Positions 15,988 through 24,250 are shown, numbered from the stretch's first letter. The stretch is 64,000 nucleotides of DNA from Micromonospora sp. RP3T (GCF_003027925.1 NZ_PYPS01000022.1:1-64000), one strand, 5' to 3'. Made by a program: numbers and translations. The notes: generated by a model not told the origin, from the letters alone.

Positions 15988-16683
15988 TCACCGCCGTTCG
16001 GGCGGCGTACCGCGCTCGGCCGCGACCCGGAGCAGGCCGGTGAGACCCTCCTCGAACAGCAGGTCGTCGCTCCACCGGCCGTCGTCGAGGTGACCGGAGG
16101 CGGTCAGCGTCGGATAGGCCTCGGCGCTCGCGGCCACGTGGGCGCGGGCGGCGGCCCGCGCGTCGGGGTGCGCGCTCCGGCGCCAGGTGGCCTCGGTCAG
16201 CGACGCGCCGATGACGTAGTTGGCCAGCATCCGGGTGACCACCGCGAGCTGCCGGCCGTGACAACCGCCGCGCACCAGCGTGGCCTGGAGGAACTCGGTG
16301 CGGGCCAGCACGTTGGGGCCGAGCATCGGCCGACCGACCAGCCCCGGCGCCCAGGGGTGGTCGAGCATCGCGGCGCGCCACGCGCGGACGAGAGCCCGGA
16401 CGTCGTCCCGCCAGTCGTCGCTGACCGGCGGGACCGGCACCTCGCCGAAGATCCGGTCGACGGCCAGGTCCAGGACGTCGTCCCGGGTCCGCACGTGCCA
16501 GTAGAGCGCGGTGGGCGTCACGTCGAGGCGCTCCGCGAGGCGACGCATCGTCAGGCCGTCGACGTCGTGCCGGTCCAGGAGGGAGACCGCCGCGTCCACG
16601 ATGTGCTCCCGGGTCAGCGGCGGTCTGCGGCGCGCCCGGGTCGGCTCCGTCCGGAGCCACACCGGCGGCTGGGTGGCGGTCAT
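15988..16683 (-). CDS. TetR-family repressor
   Basis: A 231-aa regulator. An N-terminal HTH occupies ~residues 20-65 (REHIVDAAVSLLD, LTMRRLAERLDVTPTALYWHV). The C-terminal domain resembles the TetR_C tetracycline-repressor type (WRDDVRALVRAWRAAMLDHPW). The ATG is at 16683. It diverges from a 76-aa gene across a 73-bp spacer that holds a 29-bp near-perfect palindrome, very likely its operator, so it probably controls both itself and the small gene. Confidence 0.9.
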   Translation of the reverse strand: MTATQPPVWLRTEPTRARRRPPLTREHIVDAAVSLLDRHDVDGLTMRRLAERLDVTPTALYWHVRTRDDVLDLAVDRIFGEVPVPPVSDDWRDDVRALVRAWRAAMLDHPWAPGLVGRPMLGPNVLARTEFLQATLVRGGCHGRQLAVVTRMLANYVIGASLTEATWRRSAHPDARAAARAHVAASAEAYPTLTASGHLDDGRWSDDLLFEEGLTGLLRVAAERGTPPERR

Positions 16684-16704
16684 GACGCCATCATAAACAG
16701 TGGA

Positions 16705-16733
16705 CAGCCAACTTAACGGCGGTAAATTGGCTG
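16705..16733. promoter_or_regulatory. Palindromic operator in divergent tetR spacer
   Basis: A 29-bp palindrome centred at 16719. Perfect 7-base outer arms CAGCCAA / TTGGCTG, then one mismatch and matching TTA/TAA triplets, around a 7-base GC centre. It sits 22-50 bases upstream of tetR and 24-52 upstream of the 76-aa gene, in the only AT-leaning stretch nearby, as expected for a TetR operator overlapping divergent promoters. Confidence 0.75.
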
Positions 16734-16756
16734 AAGACGAAACGAGGAGGTCCGCC

Positions 16757-16987
16757 ATGCCTCTGCTGCGCGTCCAGCTCGACACCGACCCGACCATCGC
16801 CCGCCGCGTGCTGCTCCTGCACCGCCAGGGCAAGGCCCATCACGAGTCGCGGGAGGCGGCCCGGCAGCAGGTGTGGCGTCAGGGCCGCACCCCCGCCGGC
16901 GAGCCGGTCTTCGTCGGCGTCACCAACGGCCGCCGCCACCTGCGGTTGCTCTACGACGTCGAGGTCTACCCCGACACCGTGCCGTGA
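16757..16987 (+). CDS. Hypothetical small protein divergent from tetR (76 aa)
   Basis: I do not recognise a family. The 76-residue basic protein is compact, with strand-like ends (LLRVQLDTD; RHLRLLYDVEVYP) and a helical, Arg/His/Gln-rich middle (REAARQQVWRQG). It has no signal or membrane segment. A strong GAGGAGG ribosome-binding site precedes the ATG. It shares the tetR-facing promoter region with the palindromic operator, so it is probably the principal regulated target; a small binding protein is possible but unproven. It is convergent with the kinase-like gene, 19 bp away. Confidence 0.75.
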   Translation: MPLLRVQLDTDPTIARRVLLLHRQGKAHHESREAARQQVWRQGRTPAGEPVFVGVTNGRRHLRLLYDVEVYPDTVP

Positions 16988-17006
16988 GCGTCGTCGCGGG
17001 CGTTCG

Positions 17007-18002
17007 TCAGCCGGACAGGTCGGCCAGCTCGGCGTCGAGCAGCTCGGCCAGCCGGGCCACCCGACCCGGATCCGACTCCGCGGTGATGGCGCGGCTGGGC
17101 ATCTCCACGGTCATCAGCAGATAGAGGTGCAGCCGGTAGAGGCCGAGCCGCCGCCGCACCGCCGCGTCGAACGGGAACGGCGCCACCGCCCGGTACGCCC
17201 GCACCAGCGGGTCGTCCGGCTCGTCCTCGGCGCGGCGGAACAGCAGCGGCGACACCAGGTCCAGCAGCGGATCGCCCCACAGGTGCCGCTCCCCGTCGAC
17301 CAGGCCGCTGAGCCGGGGCGCGCCGTCCGGCCCGTCCACAGCCAGCACGTTGCCGGCCCAGCCGTCGACGTGCAGCAGCGCCGGGCGGCGGACCGCGTCG
17401 AGGGCGTCCGCGTGCCGAGCGACCAGCTCCCGGATCCGGGAGCTGGGCAACGGCACCGCCCAGTCGGCTGCGTCGGCGAGCAGGTCGTCCACCATCGCGA
17501 GATACGCGCCCCGCCAGGTGGGGGCGCCGGCGCGCCCGCCGTCGTAGCCGAACCGGTCGCCGGGAACGGCGTGCAACGCGGCCAACGCGCGGCCGACCTC
17601 CGCCCGCAGCGGCGCGACGTCCGCGCCGGCCCGGGTCAGGTCCCACAGGGTACGGCCGGGCAGGCGCGCGGTGAGCAGCCAGTCGCCCAGCTCGGGGTGG
17701 CGGCCGTGGTGCAGCAGCGGCGGCACCGGCACCGTGGGCGCGCGGCCGGCCACCAGCCGCAGGTAGCGCGCCTCCGCCCCGATCATGTCGCGCTCGTAGC
17801 GCAGCAATGGCACGCCCGGCGGTGGGCCGACCTTCAGCACCACGTCCCGCCCGTCGGTGAGGCGTACCCACCAGACCGCGGCGAACCCGCCGCCGGTCAG
17901 CGGACCGCAGGCCGCGACCTCACCGGCCGGCCCGAGCGAGACGGTCAGATAGCGGCCGACCTGCTCCGGGTCGAGGTCGCGCCGGGTCGGGCTGCCACTC
18001 AT
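17007..18002 (-). CDS. Aminoglycoside phosphotransferase-like kinase (APH family)
   Basis: A 331-aa protein with the APH/choline-kinase fold. It has Lys57 in VVLKVG, the Brenner-type catalytic loop as HVDGWAGN (His211, Asp213, Asn218) and the metal-binding Asp236 in LVDGERHLWGDPL. The usual H-G-D is H-V-D here and the following L-W-P is G-W-A. Catalytic residues are kept, so it is probably active on a small molecule. Antibiotic inactivation cannot be concluded, since many members are metabolic kinases. Start ATG 18002; it diverges from ychJ across a repeat-containing spacer. Confidence 0.85.
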   Translation of the reverse strand: MSGSPTRRDLDPEQVGRYLTVSLGPAGEVAACGPLTGGGFAAVWWVRLTDGRDVVLKVGPPPGVPLLRYERDMIGAEARYLRLVAGRAPTVPVPPLLHHGRHPELGDWLLTARLPGRTLWDLTRAGADVAPLRAEVGRALAALHAVPGDRFGYDGGRAGAPTWRGAYLAMVDDLLADAADWAVPLPSSRIRELVARHADALDAVRRPALLHVDGWAGNVLAVDGPDGAPRLSGLVDGERHLWGDPLLDLVSPLLFRRAEDEPDDPLVRAYRAVAPFPFDAAVRRRLGLYRLHLYLLMTVEMPSRAITAESDPGRVARLAELLDAELADLSG

Positions 18003-18060
18003 GGTGCCTCGGACCCTAGTGCGCCGCTCCAGCCCCCGCTGCCCCGCGCCCCCTCCGGCG

Positions 18061-18150
18061 GGCAAGGAGGGGCCCCCGCTTAACGCGTCCGGTAGAGAAG
18101 GGCGCCCCGCTTGACCTGCCGGCGTTGAGCGGGCCCCTGCTTGCACCTCT
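18061..18150. repeat. GGGGCCCC-type palindromic repeat, copy 2 (composite)
   Basis: Contains GAGGGGCCCCCGCTTAA followed by the CGTCCGGTAGAGAAGG core shared with copy 1 (18080-18101 against 6760-6781, one mismatch), and then a second inverted GGGCCCC module at 18131-18137. It fills most of the spacer between the divergent APH-like and ychJ genes and is composite, as if two elements were fused. Confidence 0.7.
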
Positions 18151-18173
18151 CGGCGGCGGGCGAGAATCGTGGG

Positions 18174-18563
18174 ATGGGGAAACGGAGCACGGCCTGCCCG
18201 TGCGGGTCAGGCCAGCCGTACGAGGACTGTTGCGCCCCGGTGCACCGGGGTGTCGCGGCGGCGGCCACCGCCGAGGCGTTGATGCGGTCCCGGTTCAGCG
18301 CGTTCGCGCTCGGCGACGCCGACTACCTGCGGCACAGTTGGCACTCACGCACCCGGCCCGATCGGCTGGGGCTGGACCCGGGCACCCGGTGGACCCGGCT
18401 GGAGGTGGTGGAGACCCGGGAGGGCGGCCTGTTCGACAGCACCGGCACGGTCCGGTTCCGGGCCCACTACCGGGAGGGCGGTCATCCCGGCGTGCTCACC
18501 GAGCACAGCCGCTTCGCCCGGGAGGACGGCCGCTGGGTCTACGTCGACGCGCTGCCCGGGTGA
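18174..18563 (+). CDS. ychJ: YchJ-family SEC-C metal-binding protein (UPF0225)
   Basis: A 129-aa protein with an N-terminal SEC-C zinc motif CPCGSGQPYEDCC (residues 8-20) followed by the NTF2-like YchJ domain (MRSRFSAFALGDADYLRHSWH). The molecular role is not established. I chose the ATG at 18174, which puts the Cys motif at the usual distance from the N terminus; an upstream in-frame start would run into the repeat. The gene is flanked on both sides by GGGGCCCC palindromic elements. Confidence 0.92.
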   Translation: MGKRSTACPCGSGQPYEDCCAPVHRGVAAAATAEALMRSRFSAFALGDADYLRHSWHSRTRPDRLGLDPGTRWTRLEVVETREGGLFDSTGTVRFRAHYREGGHPGVLTEHSRFAREDGRWVYVDALPG

Positions 18564-18590
18564 CGATGCCGGCGCGCCGGCCCACGCGTG

Positions 18591-18643
18591 TTAAGCGGGG
18601 CCCCCTGTTATGCAGAATGCGATAACAGGGGGCCCCTCCTTAC
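18591..18643. repeat. GGGGCCCC-type palindromic repeat, copy 3 / terminator
   Basis: Perfect 15-base arms (18597-18611 and 18622-18636, beginning GGGGCCCCCTGTTAT) around a 10-base loop, flanked by TTAAGC and CTTACACC. It lies between the convergent ychJ and transketolase genes and so probably serves as a bidirectional terminator. Its sequence belongs to the same family as copies 1 and 2. Confidence 0.8.
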
Positions 18644-18646
18644 ACC

Positions 18647-20509
18647 TCAGGCGAGGGAGCGGGCCGCGGCGACGACGGCGTGCACGCCGATGCCGGCGCG
18701 GTCGAGCTGCTGGGTCGGGGTGCCGGAGCCGGGCAGTCCGCGTACCGCGAGGTGCTGGACGCGCACCGGGTCGGCCCGGTCCGCCAGCGCCTCCAGCACG
18801 GCGGACCCGAGGCCGCCCTCCGGATAGTGGTCCTCGACCACCACGAGCCGGCCGCCGGTGTCCCGCGCGGTCTCCAGCAGGCGTTCCCGGTCGACCGGCT
18901 TGATCGAGTAGAGGTCGACGACCCGGGCGTCGATCCCCTCCCGGGTCAGCTCGTCGGCGGCGGCCAGACAGACGTGCACGGTGACGCCGGTGCCGAGCAG
19001 CGCCACGTCGACGCCGTCGCGTACCACCCGGCTGCCGCCGATCGGGAACGCCTCGCCGTGCTCGTAGAGCACCGGGTACGCGCCGCGGGTGGTGCGCAGG
19101 TAGTTGACGCCCGGCCGGTCCGGCAACTGGGCGACCAGCGCCGCGCAGGAGACCGCGTCGGACGGGCTCAGCACCGTGGAGCCGGGGACCGCGCGCAGCG
19201 CGGCGATGTCCTCCAGCCCCATCTGGGAGGGCCCGTCCGGGCCGATCTCCACGCCGGCGTGCGAGCCGACCAGGGCGATGTCGGCGCGGGAGACGCCGGC
19301 CATCCGGATGAAGTCGTAGGCGCGTGACCAGAACGCGGCGAACGTGGCCGCGAACGGTCGCCGGCCGCGGACCGCCAGGCCCACGGCGGCGGCGACGAGC
19401 TGCTGCTCGGCGATGAACATCTGGAAGAACCGGTCGGGGTACGCGTCGGCGAAGCGCTCGGCCCGGGTGGAGTCGGCGACCTCGCCGTCGAGCGCGACCA
19501 CGTCCGGCCGGGCGGCGCCGAGCGCGCGCAGCGCGTCCCCGTACGCGTCCCGGGTGGCGACCTTCGCGCCGCGCTCGTAGCGGGGCAGGTCGGGTTGTCC
19601 GGGCTCGGCCCCGGTGGCGCGCGGCGCGGCGGGCGGGCGTGGCCCGGTGACCCGGATCCGGGTCGGCCCGCCGAGCGCCCGCACCGCCCGGTCGGCCAGC
19701 TCGGGGTCGAGCGCCTTGCCGTGCCAGGACGGGTCGTCCTCGACCTCGGGCACGCCCTTGCCCTTGACGGTGCGGGCCAGCACCACGGTCGGGCCGGTGG
19801 CGTCGCGGGCCTGCCGGTACGCGTCGTCGACCGCGCCGAGGTCGTGGCCGTCGACGACGATCGCCCGGCAGCCGAACGCCTCGACCCGCCGACGGTAGGT
19901 GTCCAGGTCCCACTCCAGTTCGGTCGGGCCGCGCTGGCCGAACCGGTTGACGTCGACGATCGCGGTGAGGTTGCGCAGGCCGTAGTGGCCGGCCTTGTCC
20001 AGCGCCTCCCAGACCGAGCCCTCGGCCGTCTCGCTGTCGCCGCAGAGCACCCAGACGTGGGCGGTCGACCGGTCGAGGTACTGGGCGGCGAGCGCCACGC
20101 CCACCCCGACCGGCAGGCCCTGGCCGAGCGAGCCGGTGGCGACGTCCACCCAGGGCAGGACCGGGGTGGGGTGGCCCTGGAGACGCGAACCGGCGCGGCG
20201 GTACGTCTCCAGCAGCTCCTGCTCGCTGATCGCTCCGACGGCCCGGAACACCGCGTACAGCAGTGGCGAGGCGTGGCCCTTGGAGAAGATCAGATGGTCG
20301 TTGCCGGGGTTGCCCGGGTAGGACCAGTCGTAGCGCAGGTGCCGGGCGACCAGCACGGCGAGCAGGTCGGCGGCGGAGAGGCTGGAGGTGGGGTGGCCGG
20401 AGCCGGCCATGGTGCTGCACCGGATCGCGTCCACCCGTAGCTGGGCCGCCAGCTCCGCCAGCCCGCTGAGGTCCTCGTCGCGCAGCGTGCGCTCTGCTTC
20501 CAGGGTCAC
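18647..20509 (-). CDS. tkt: Transketolase (short, vertebrate-type)
   Basis: Thiamine-diphosphate enzyme transferring two-carbon ketol units in the non-oxidative pentose phosphate pathway; 620 aa. The N-terminal TPP domain has GSGHPTSSLSAADLLAVL and SKGHASPLLYAVF, and a GDSETAEGSVWEAL cofactor motif. The pyrimidine-binding domain has FIAEQQLVAAAVGLA with the catalytic Glu. Length and motifs resemble the ~620-aa vertebrate-type class rather than the ~665-aa bacterial TktA. The GTG at 20509 (MTLEAERTL) was chosen because further upstream the frame leaves family similarity. No transaldolase or other pentose phosphate gene is adjacent. Confidence 0.93.
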   Translation of the reverse strand: MTLEAERTLRDEDLSGLAELAAQLRVDAIRCSTMAGSGHPTSSLSAADLLAVLVARHLRYDWSYPGNPGNDHLIFSKGHASPLLYAVFRAVGAISEQELLETYRRAGSRLQGHPTPVLPWVDVATGSLGQGLPVGVGVALAAQYLDRSTAHVWVLCGDSETAEGSVWEALDKAGHYGLRNLTAIVDVNRFGQRGPTELEWDLDTYRRRVEAFGCRAIVVDGHDLGAVDDAYRQARDATGPTVVLARTVKGKGVPEVEDDPSWHGKALDPELADRAVRALGGPTRIRVTGPRPPAAPRATGAEPGQPDLPRYERGAKVATRDAYGDALRALGAARPDVVALDGEVADSTRAERFADAYPDRFFQMFIAEQQLVAAAVGLAVRGRRPFAATFAAFWSRAYDFIRMAGVSRADIALVGSHAGVEIGPDGPSQMGLEDIAALRAVPGSTVLSPSDAVSCAALVAQLPDRPGVNYLRTTRGAYPVLYEHGEAFPIGGSRVVRDGVDVALLGTGVTVHVCLAAADELTREGIDARVVDLYSIKPVDRERLLETARDTGGRLVVVEDHYPEGGLGSAVLEALADRADPVRVQHLAVRGLPGSGTPTQQLDRAGIGVHAVVAAARSLA

Positions 20510-20565
20510 CGCAATCGTCTCCCGCGGTCGGTCGGGTCCGCCACTCACCGTAGTGGCGAATGCGG

Positions 20566-21864
20566 CTATTGTTCCTTTTTCCAGCGAGTCACCCCTCGTC
20601 CGGTGAGCAACCAGAACGCCACCCCCAGATACGGCAGCACGGCCACCGCGAACGCGGCCGGGTTGCCGAGCGCACCGGCGAGCAGGCCGTACCCGGCGTA
20701 GCAGGCGACTGTGGTCAGGTCGGTGGCCATGCCGGCCAGCGAGGTGACAGTGGCCCGGGCGTCGCCGGTGATCCGCGCCTGCAACCGTGCGTCGGCGAGC
20801 ACGGTGGCGAGCTGGAACGCGGCGAACGCGACTGCCAGCAGCGGGAACCCGGCCGGGTGGCGCAGCAACGCCCCGGCCGCCGTCGCCACCGCCGCGACCA
20901 CCAGCAGGCCGGCGTACCCGCGGTGCGACAGCCGCTCGCCCAGCGGGGCCAGCAGCCCGCCCACGCTCATCCCGCCCCACAGCAGCAGGAGCAGCAGCGG
21001 CACGGCCGCCTCGGTGACGCCGGTGTCGCGGGCCAGCAGTCCGGTGTACTCGTCGAGTCCGCCCCAGATCGCCGCCACGGCGGCGACCAGCAGCACGGCG
21101 GTGCGGACCGCGCGGTCGGCCCGCACCTCGGCCAGCCCGCCGCGCAGGCTCTCCCGCCAGCCGGGTTCGTCGTCGGCCGCGTCCCCGCCGGGGGCCGCCT
21201 CCTCCGGGCCGACGCCGGAGGCGCTCTCCCCCGGGCCGGCGCCGGCCGGCACCGGTCGGTCGGCTGCCGGCGCGGTGACCGGCGCCCGGCGCTCCGGCAG
21301 GCGCGCCGCGACGGCGGCGGCGAGCAGGCAGGTCAGCACGCTCGCCGCGCCGACCGCGAGGTAGCCGCCGAGCGCGAACACCGGTCCGGCGATTACCCCG
21401 GAGCCGACCGCGCCGAGCACCTCGGCGGTGCGGGCGCGACCGATCAGGCGGGCGTACCGGTCGGCCGCGCCGAGACGGTCCAGCTCCGTGAAGACCAACG
21501 CCTCCAGCGCGCCGGAGCGCAGTGCGCCGCCCGCGCCCCAGAGCAGGAAGCCGACGGCGAACGCCGGGTACGACGGCAGCAGCACCCAGAGCGCGAAGCC
21601 GGCGGCGGTGAGCAGCGGCGCCAGGCAGAGCAGCAGCCGCCGGGACAGCGCGTCGGCCCACGCGCCGGACGGGATCTCCAGCAGGATGCCGGCGGTCGAC
21701 CAGAGGACGAACAGCGAGGAGATCTGCCCGACCGACAGCCCGGTGTCGGCGAACAGCAGGACGTAGAGCGGGTACAGCAGGACGAGGTCGGTGAGGAACG
21801 CGTAGCCGTAGAGCGTCGCCGCCAGTCGGCGGGTCGCGGGCACGCGGGCAGGAGCGACGAGCAT
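20566..21864 (-). CDS. MFS transporter
   Basis: A 432-aa protein with 12 hydrophobic segments. It carries the MFS signature after TM2 (GAWADALSRRLLL near residue 67) and a ~50-residue Pro/Gly/Glu-rich cytoplasmic loop between TM6 and TM7 (~residues 195-235). The N-terminal part (YGYAFLTDLVLLYPLYVLLFADTGLS) is typical of an actinobacterial MFS group without known substrate. Start ATG 21864. It is followed by the transketolase gene 56 bp downstream, which may be co-transcribed. Confidence 0.9.
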   Translation of the reverse strand: MLVAPARVPATRRLAATLYGYAFLTDLVLLYPLYVLLFADTGLSVGQISSLFVLWSTAGILLEIPSGAWADALSRRLLLCLAPLLTAAGFALWVLLPSYPAFAVGFLLWGAGGALRSGALEALVFTELDRLGAADRYARLIGRARTAEVLGAVGSGVIAGPVFALGGYLAVGAASVLTCLLAAAVAARLPERRAPVTAPAADRPVPAGAGPGESASGVGPEEAAPGGDAADDEPGWRESLRGGLAEVRADRAVRTAVLLVAAVAAIWGGLDEYTGLLARDTGVTEAAVPLLLLLLWGGMSVGGLLAPLGERLSHRGYAGLLVVAAVATAAGALLRHPAGFPLLAVAFAAFQLATVLADARLQARITGDARATVTSLAGMATDLTTVACYAGYGLLAGALGNPAAFAVAVLPYLGVAFWLLTGRGVTRWKKEQ

Positions 21865-21886
21865 GGGGCCTTCCCACGGGACGTGA

Positions 21887-21915
21887 CGGACACCGGTCGG
21901 AGTGCACGGTGTCCG
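21887..21915 (-). promoter_or_regulatory. Inverted repeat upstream of MFS gene
   Basis: Perfect 9-base arms CGGACACCG / CGGTGTCCG (21887-21895, 21907-21915) separated by 11 bases, 23-51 bases upstream of the MFS start. It could be an operator for a local regulator or a leader hairpin. The remainder of the 245-bp gap up to 22110 contains only the terminator at 22064-22096. Confidence 0.45.
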
Positions 21916-22063
21916 CGGCGGCCCGCGGCCTCGTCGGTCAGGCGGGGATCACCATCGCCAGGTCATGCCACGATCCTAACCGGACGACGCGTTCGACGAA
22001 CACGGGGAGCTGCGCCCGCCCCGAGCGGCCGGCGGCGAGGCCGCGCCCCCGGCTGAACACGCG

Positions 22064-22096
22064 CCGGGGCGGGACCCGCATCGGATCCCGCCCCGG
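22064..22096 (-). terminator. Hairpin terminator of the channel gene
   Basis: Perfect 11-bp arms CCGGGGCGGGA / TCCCGCCCCGG (22064-22074, 22086-22096) with an 11-base loop, 13 bases past the stop of the MscS-helix protein gene. Confidence 0.75.
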
Positions 22097-22109
22097 TCGT
22101 ACGCTCGGC

Positions 22110-23141
22110 TCAGCGGCGGAACTTGTCCACGTCGGCCGACGGGATGACCATCGTCGCCTCGCTGTCCGCCGCCTGCTCGGCGGTCGGCTGGCGCGGCGCG
22201 GCCGGCGGCGTGCGCCCGGAGTCGCCGAGCGGCGGGATCACCTGGGTGGCGTCCTCGGCGCCCGGGGCCGGCACCGGCTGGGTCGGCTCGGCGGCACCCG
22301 CGTACGTCGGCACCGGCTGGGTCGGCTCGGCATCCCGGGACACCGGCTGGGTGCGGTCCGCCTCGGCGTCCCCGGCAACCGGCTGGGTCAGCTCGACCTC
22401 GCGGTACGGGTCGGTGGTGGCGAGCCGGGCCTCGACGTCACGCCGGCCGGCCTGGTAGGCGCGCGCGTGGGTGGCGATGGTCCGGGACTCCTCCTCGGCC
22501 CGGGTCAGCCAGCTCTCCCAGCGGCTCTGCATCGGCCGGACCAGACCGCCACCGACGCCCACCACCAGGATGCCGCCGACGGTGGCGAGCACCGCGATCA
22601 GCACCGGCGTGGTCACCGCGGTGGCGACGCCGATCTGGTTGAGCGCGGCGATCACCCCGAGGCCGAGGATGAACACCGAGGCGAGGTTGGCCAGCACCCG
22701 GCCGTAGGAGAGGCCGCCGAGCGCGCTGGAGATGATGTCCTTCACCGCGCGGGCGATGGCCGCGGCCACCACCACGATGACGATCGCGACGAACGCCCGC
22801 GGCAGCCAGGCGACCACCATGGCGATCAGGTCGGAGATCGGGTTGGGCCCCCAGATGCCGAACGCGAGCTGGAGCGTGACCAGCAGCACCGCGTAGTAGG
22901 CCAGCTTGGCGACGATGTCGCTGGCGTCGTACTTCGAGCGGGCCAGCGCGGTCTTGATGCCGCCGCGCTCGACCGCCCGGTCGAAGTGCACCCGCTCCAG
23001 GACCTTGTCCACTAGCTTCAGCACCGCCTTGGCGATCAGCCAGCCGGCGACCAGGATCGCGACGAACGCGACCGCCTTGGGCAGGAAGAGCATCACCGAA
23101 CGGAACGCGTCGCCCACCGCGTCACCGAAGTTGTCTGTCAT
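22110..23141 (-). CDS. MscS-helix (conserved TM helix) channel-like protein with TQPV-repeat tail
   Basis: A 343-aa membrane protein. About five hydrophobic helices lie in residues ~15-225, including two AKAVLKLVDKVLERVHFD / VGVGGGLVRPM-type conserved TM-helix units seen in small mechanosensitive-channel-like proteins; the MscS beta domain itself is absent. The cytoplasmic tail (~250-343) is Pro/Ala/acid-rich, with Thr-Gln-Pro-Val repeated four times plus TQVIPP and TMVIPS, looking like repeated phospho-acceptor motifs. The ATG follows a GGAGG site. It lies downstream of a repeat protein and a Ser/Thr kinase on the same strand. Confidence 0.85.
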   Translation of the reverse strand: MTDNFGDAVGDAFRSVMLFLPKAVAFVAILVAGWLIAKAVLKLVDKVLERVHFDRAVERGGIKTALARSKYDASDIVAKLAYYAVLLVTLQLAFGIWGPNPISDLIAMVVAWLPRAFVAIVIVVVAAAIARAVKDIISSALGGLSYGRVLANLASVFILGLGVIAALNQIGVATAVTTPVLIAVLATVGGILVVGVGGGLVRPMQSRWESWLTRAEEESRTIATHARAYQAGRRDVEARLATTDPYREVELTQPVAGDAEADRTQPVSRDAEPTQPVPTYAGAAEPTQPVPAPGAEDATQVIPPLGDSGRTPPAAPRQPTAEQAADSEATMVIPSADVDKFRR

Positions 23142-23212
23142 CGAAGGGCCTCCACGCATGGGTTCAGGTTCATCCCGGGTCGGCCTACCCTGGGCGGCGC
23201 GCGGGGAAACGC

Positions 23213-24250
23213 TCAGCCGCCGGGGCAGCGGTAGCTGACCCGCGTGCCGGCCTGCACCGGCGTCGGTTCGACGATGTTGACGGTGGCCGTCCCGGTGGTG
23301 GCGCCGACGCCGCTGAACGTCCACCTGAGGGTGAGCGTCGCGGTCCGCTGGCCGCTGCCGACCCGTTCGGCGAGCAGCGCGCCGGGCGGCGCGTCGGAAC
23401 GGAACCACTGGTAGCGGATCGTGCCGGCGCGCCCGTTGGTGCGTACCGTGGCGACGACGTCGACGGTCACGTCGCAGGCCACCCCGGCCGGTCGGGGCAC
23501 CGCCACCGCTACCTGTTCGACCTCCAACGGTCGCAGCCGCTGCCACAGGTAGAGCCCGACGGTCACCAGCAACGCGGCGGTGAGCAGCGTGGACAGCACC
23601 GAGACGACGCGACGCCAGACCGGGCGCGGCGGGCGGGCCGGCGGCACGGCCGGCCAGGCCGGGGCCGGCGGCGGCGTCGCCGGCACGCCCGGGCCGAAGC
23701 GCAGCTCGCCGCCGGGCGGGGGCCCTGGAACGCCGCTCACCGGCCGCGCGTCCACAGTCGTCTCCCGGTACGCCCCCGCCGTCGCCCCCGCCGTCGGCCC
23801 GACCGGTCCGGCGGTCGTCGACCGGTACCCGGCGGTCGGCTGCCCACCGGCCGACCACGGCCCGGTCCGGTGCACGGCCGACGCCGTGCCACCGACGGTG
23901 CCACCGCCGAAGTGCACGGTCGGCTCCCCGCCGCCAGCAGTGCCACCGCCGAAGTGCACGGTCGGCTCCCCGCCGCCAGCAGTGCCACCGCCGAAGTGCA
24001 CGGTCGGCTCGCCGTCGACCGGCCGGGATATCGCCGGGCCGGCAAGGTGTGCCGTCGCGTCGGCGGCCGCGGGCGGGCGCGCGAGGTGCGCGGTCGGCTG
24101 CCCGGCGGGGTCGACGTTCAGGGGCGCGGTGGCGTCCGCGTCGACCGGCGGCCGGGGCGGGACGAGGTGGACGGTGGGCTCGTCCCGGGCCGGGTCGGCG
24201 GGCCGGGCTCGGGTGGGCAGCGCCTCGGTGGGCTCCTCCGGCCGGGTCAC
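23213..24250 (-). CDS. Single-pass membrane protein with EPTVHF repeats
   Basis: I recognise no family. In the 345-aa protein the first ~210 residues are Pro/Thr/Gly-rich, with degenerate units of the form (D/E)PTVH(L/F) or PTAHL. Three near-identical copies of EPTVHFGGGTAGGG are encoded by a 42-bp DNA repeat. One transmembrane helix follows (~residues 220-240) and then an external C-terminal beta-rich domain (~245-345) with two Cys. An intracellular N terminus and extracellular C terminus are likely. It sits between the receptor kinase and the channel-like gene with 50-70 bp gaps, so the three probably form one unit. Confidence 0.8.
   Translation of the reverse strand: MTRPEEPTEALPTRARPADPARDEPTVHLVPPRPPVDADATAPLNVDPAGQPTAHLARPPAAADATAHLAGPAISRPVDGEPTVHFGGGTAGGGEPTVHFGGGTAGGGEPTVHFGGGTVGGTASAVHRTGPWSAGGQPTAGYRSTTAGPVGPTAGATAGAYRETTVDARPVSGVPGPPPGGELRFGPGVPATPPPAPAWPAVPPARPPRPVWRRVVSVLSTLLTAALLVTVGLYLWQRLRPLEVEQVAVAVPRPAGVACDVTVDVVATVRTNGRAGTIRYQWFRSDAPPGALLAERVGSGQRTATLTLRWTFSGVGATTGTATVNIVEPTPVQAGTRVSYRCPGG
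23898..24012. repeat. 42-bp tandem repeat within coding sequence
   Basis: Two complete 42-bp units (23898-23939, 23940-23981) plus a partial third up to about 24012. They encode the EPTVHFGGGTAGGG repeats of the enclosing gene in frame. The near identity suggests recent expansion. Confidence 0.85.

Noticed and set aside
18647..21907. A ~1080-codon fusion of transketolase with upstream sequence
   Set aside because: The upstream part is an Arg/Pro-rich shadow of the MFS gene; transketolase motifs begin at the GTG at 20509.
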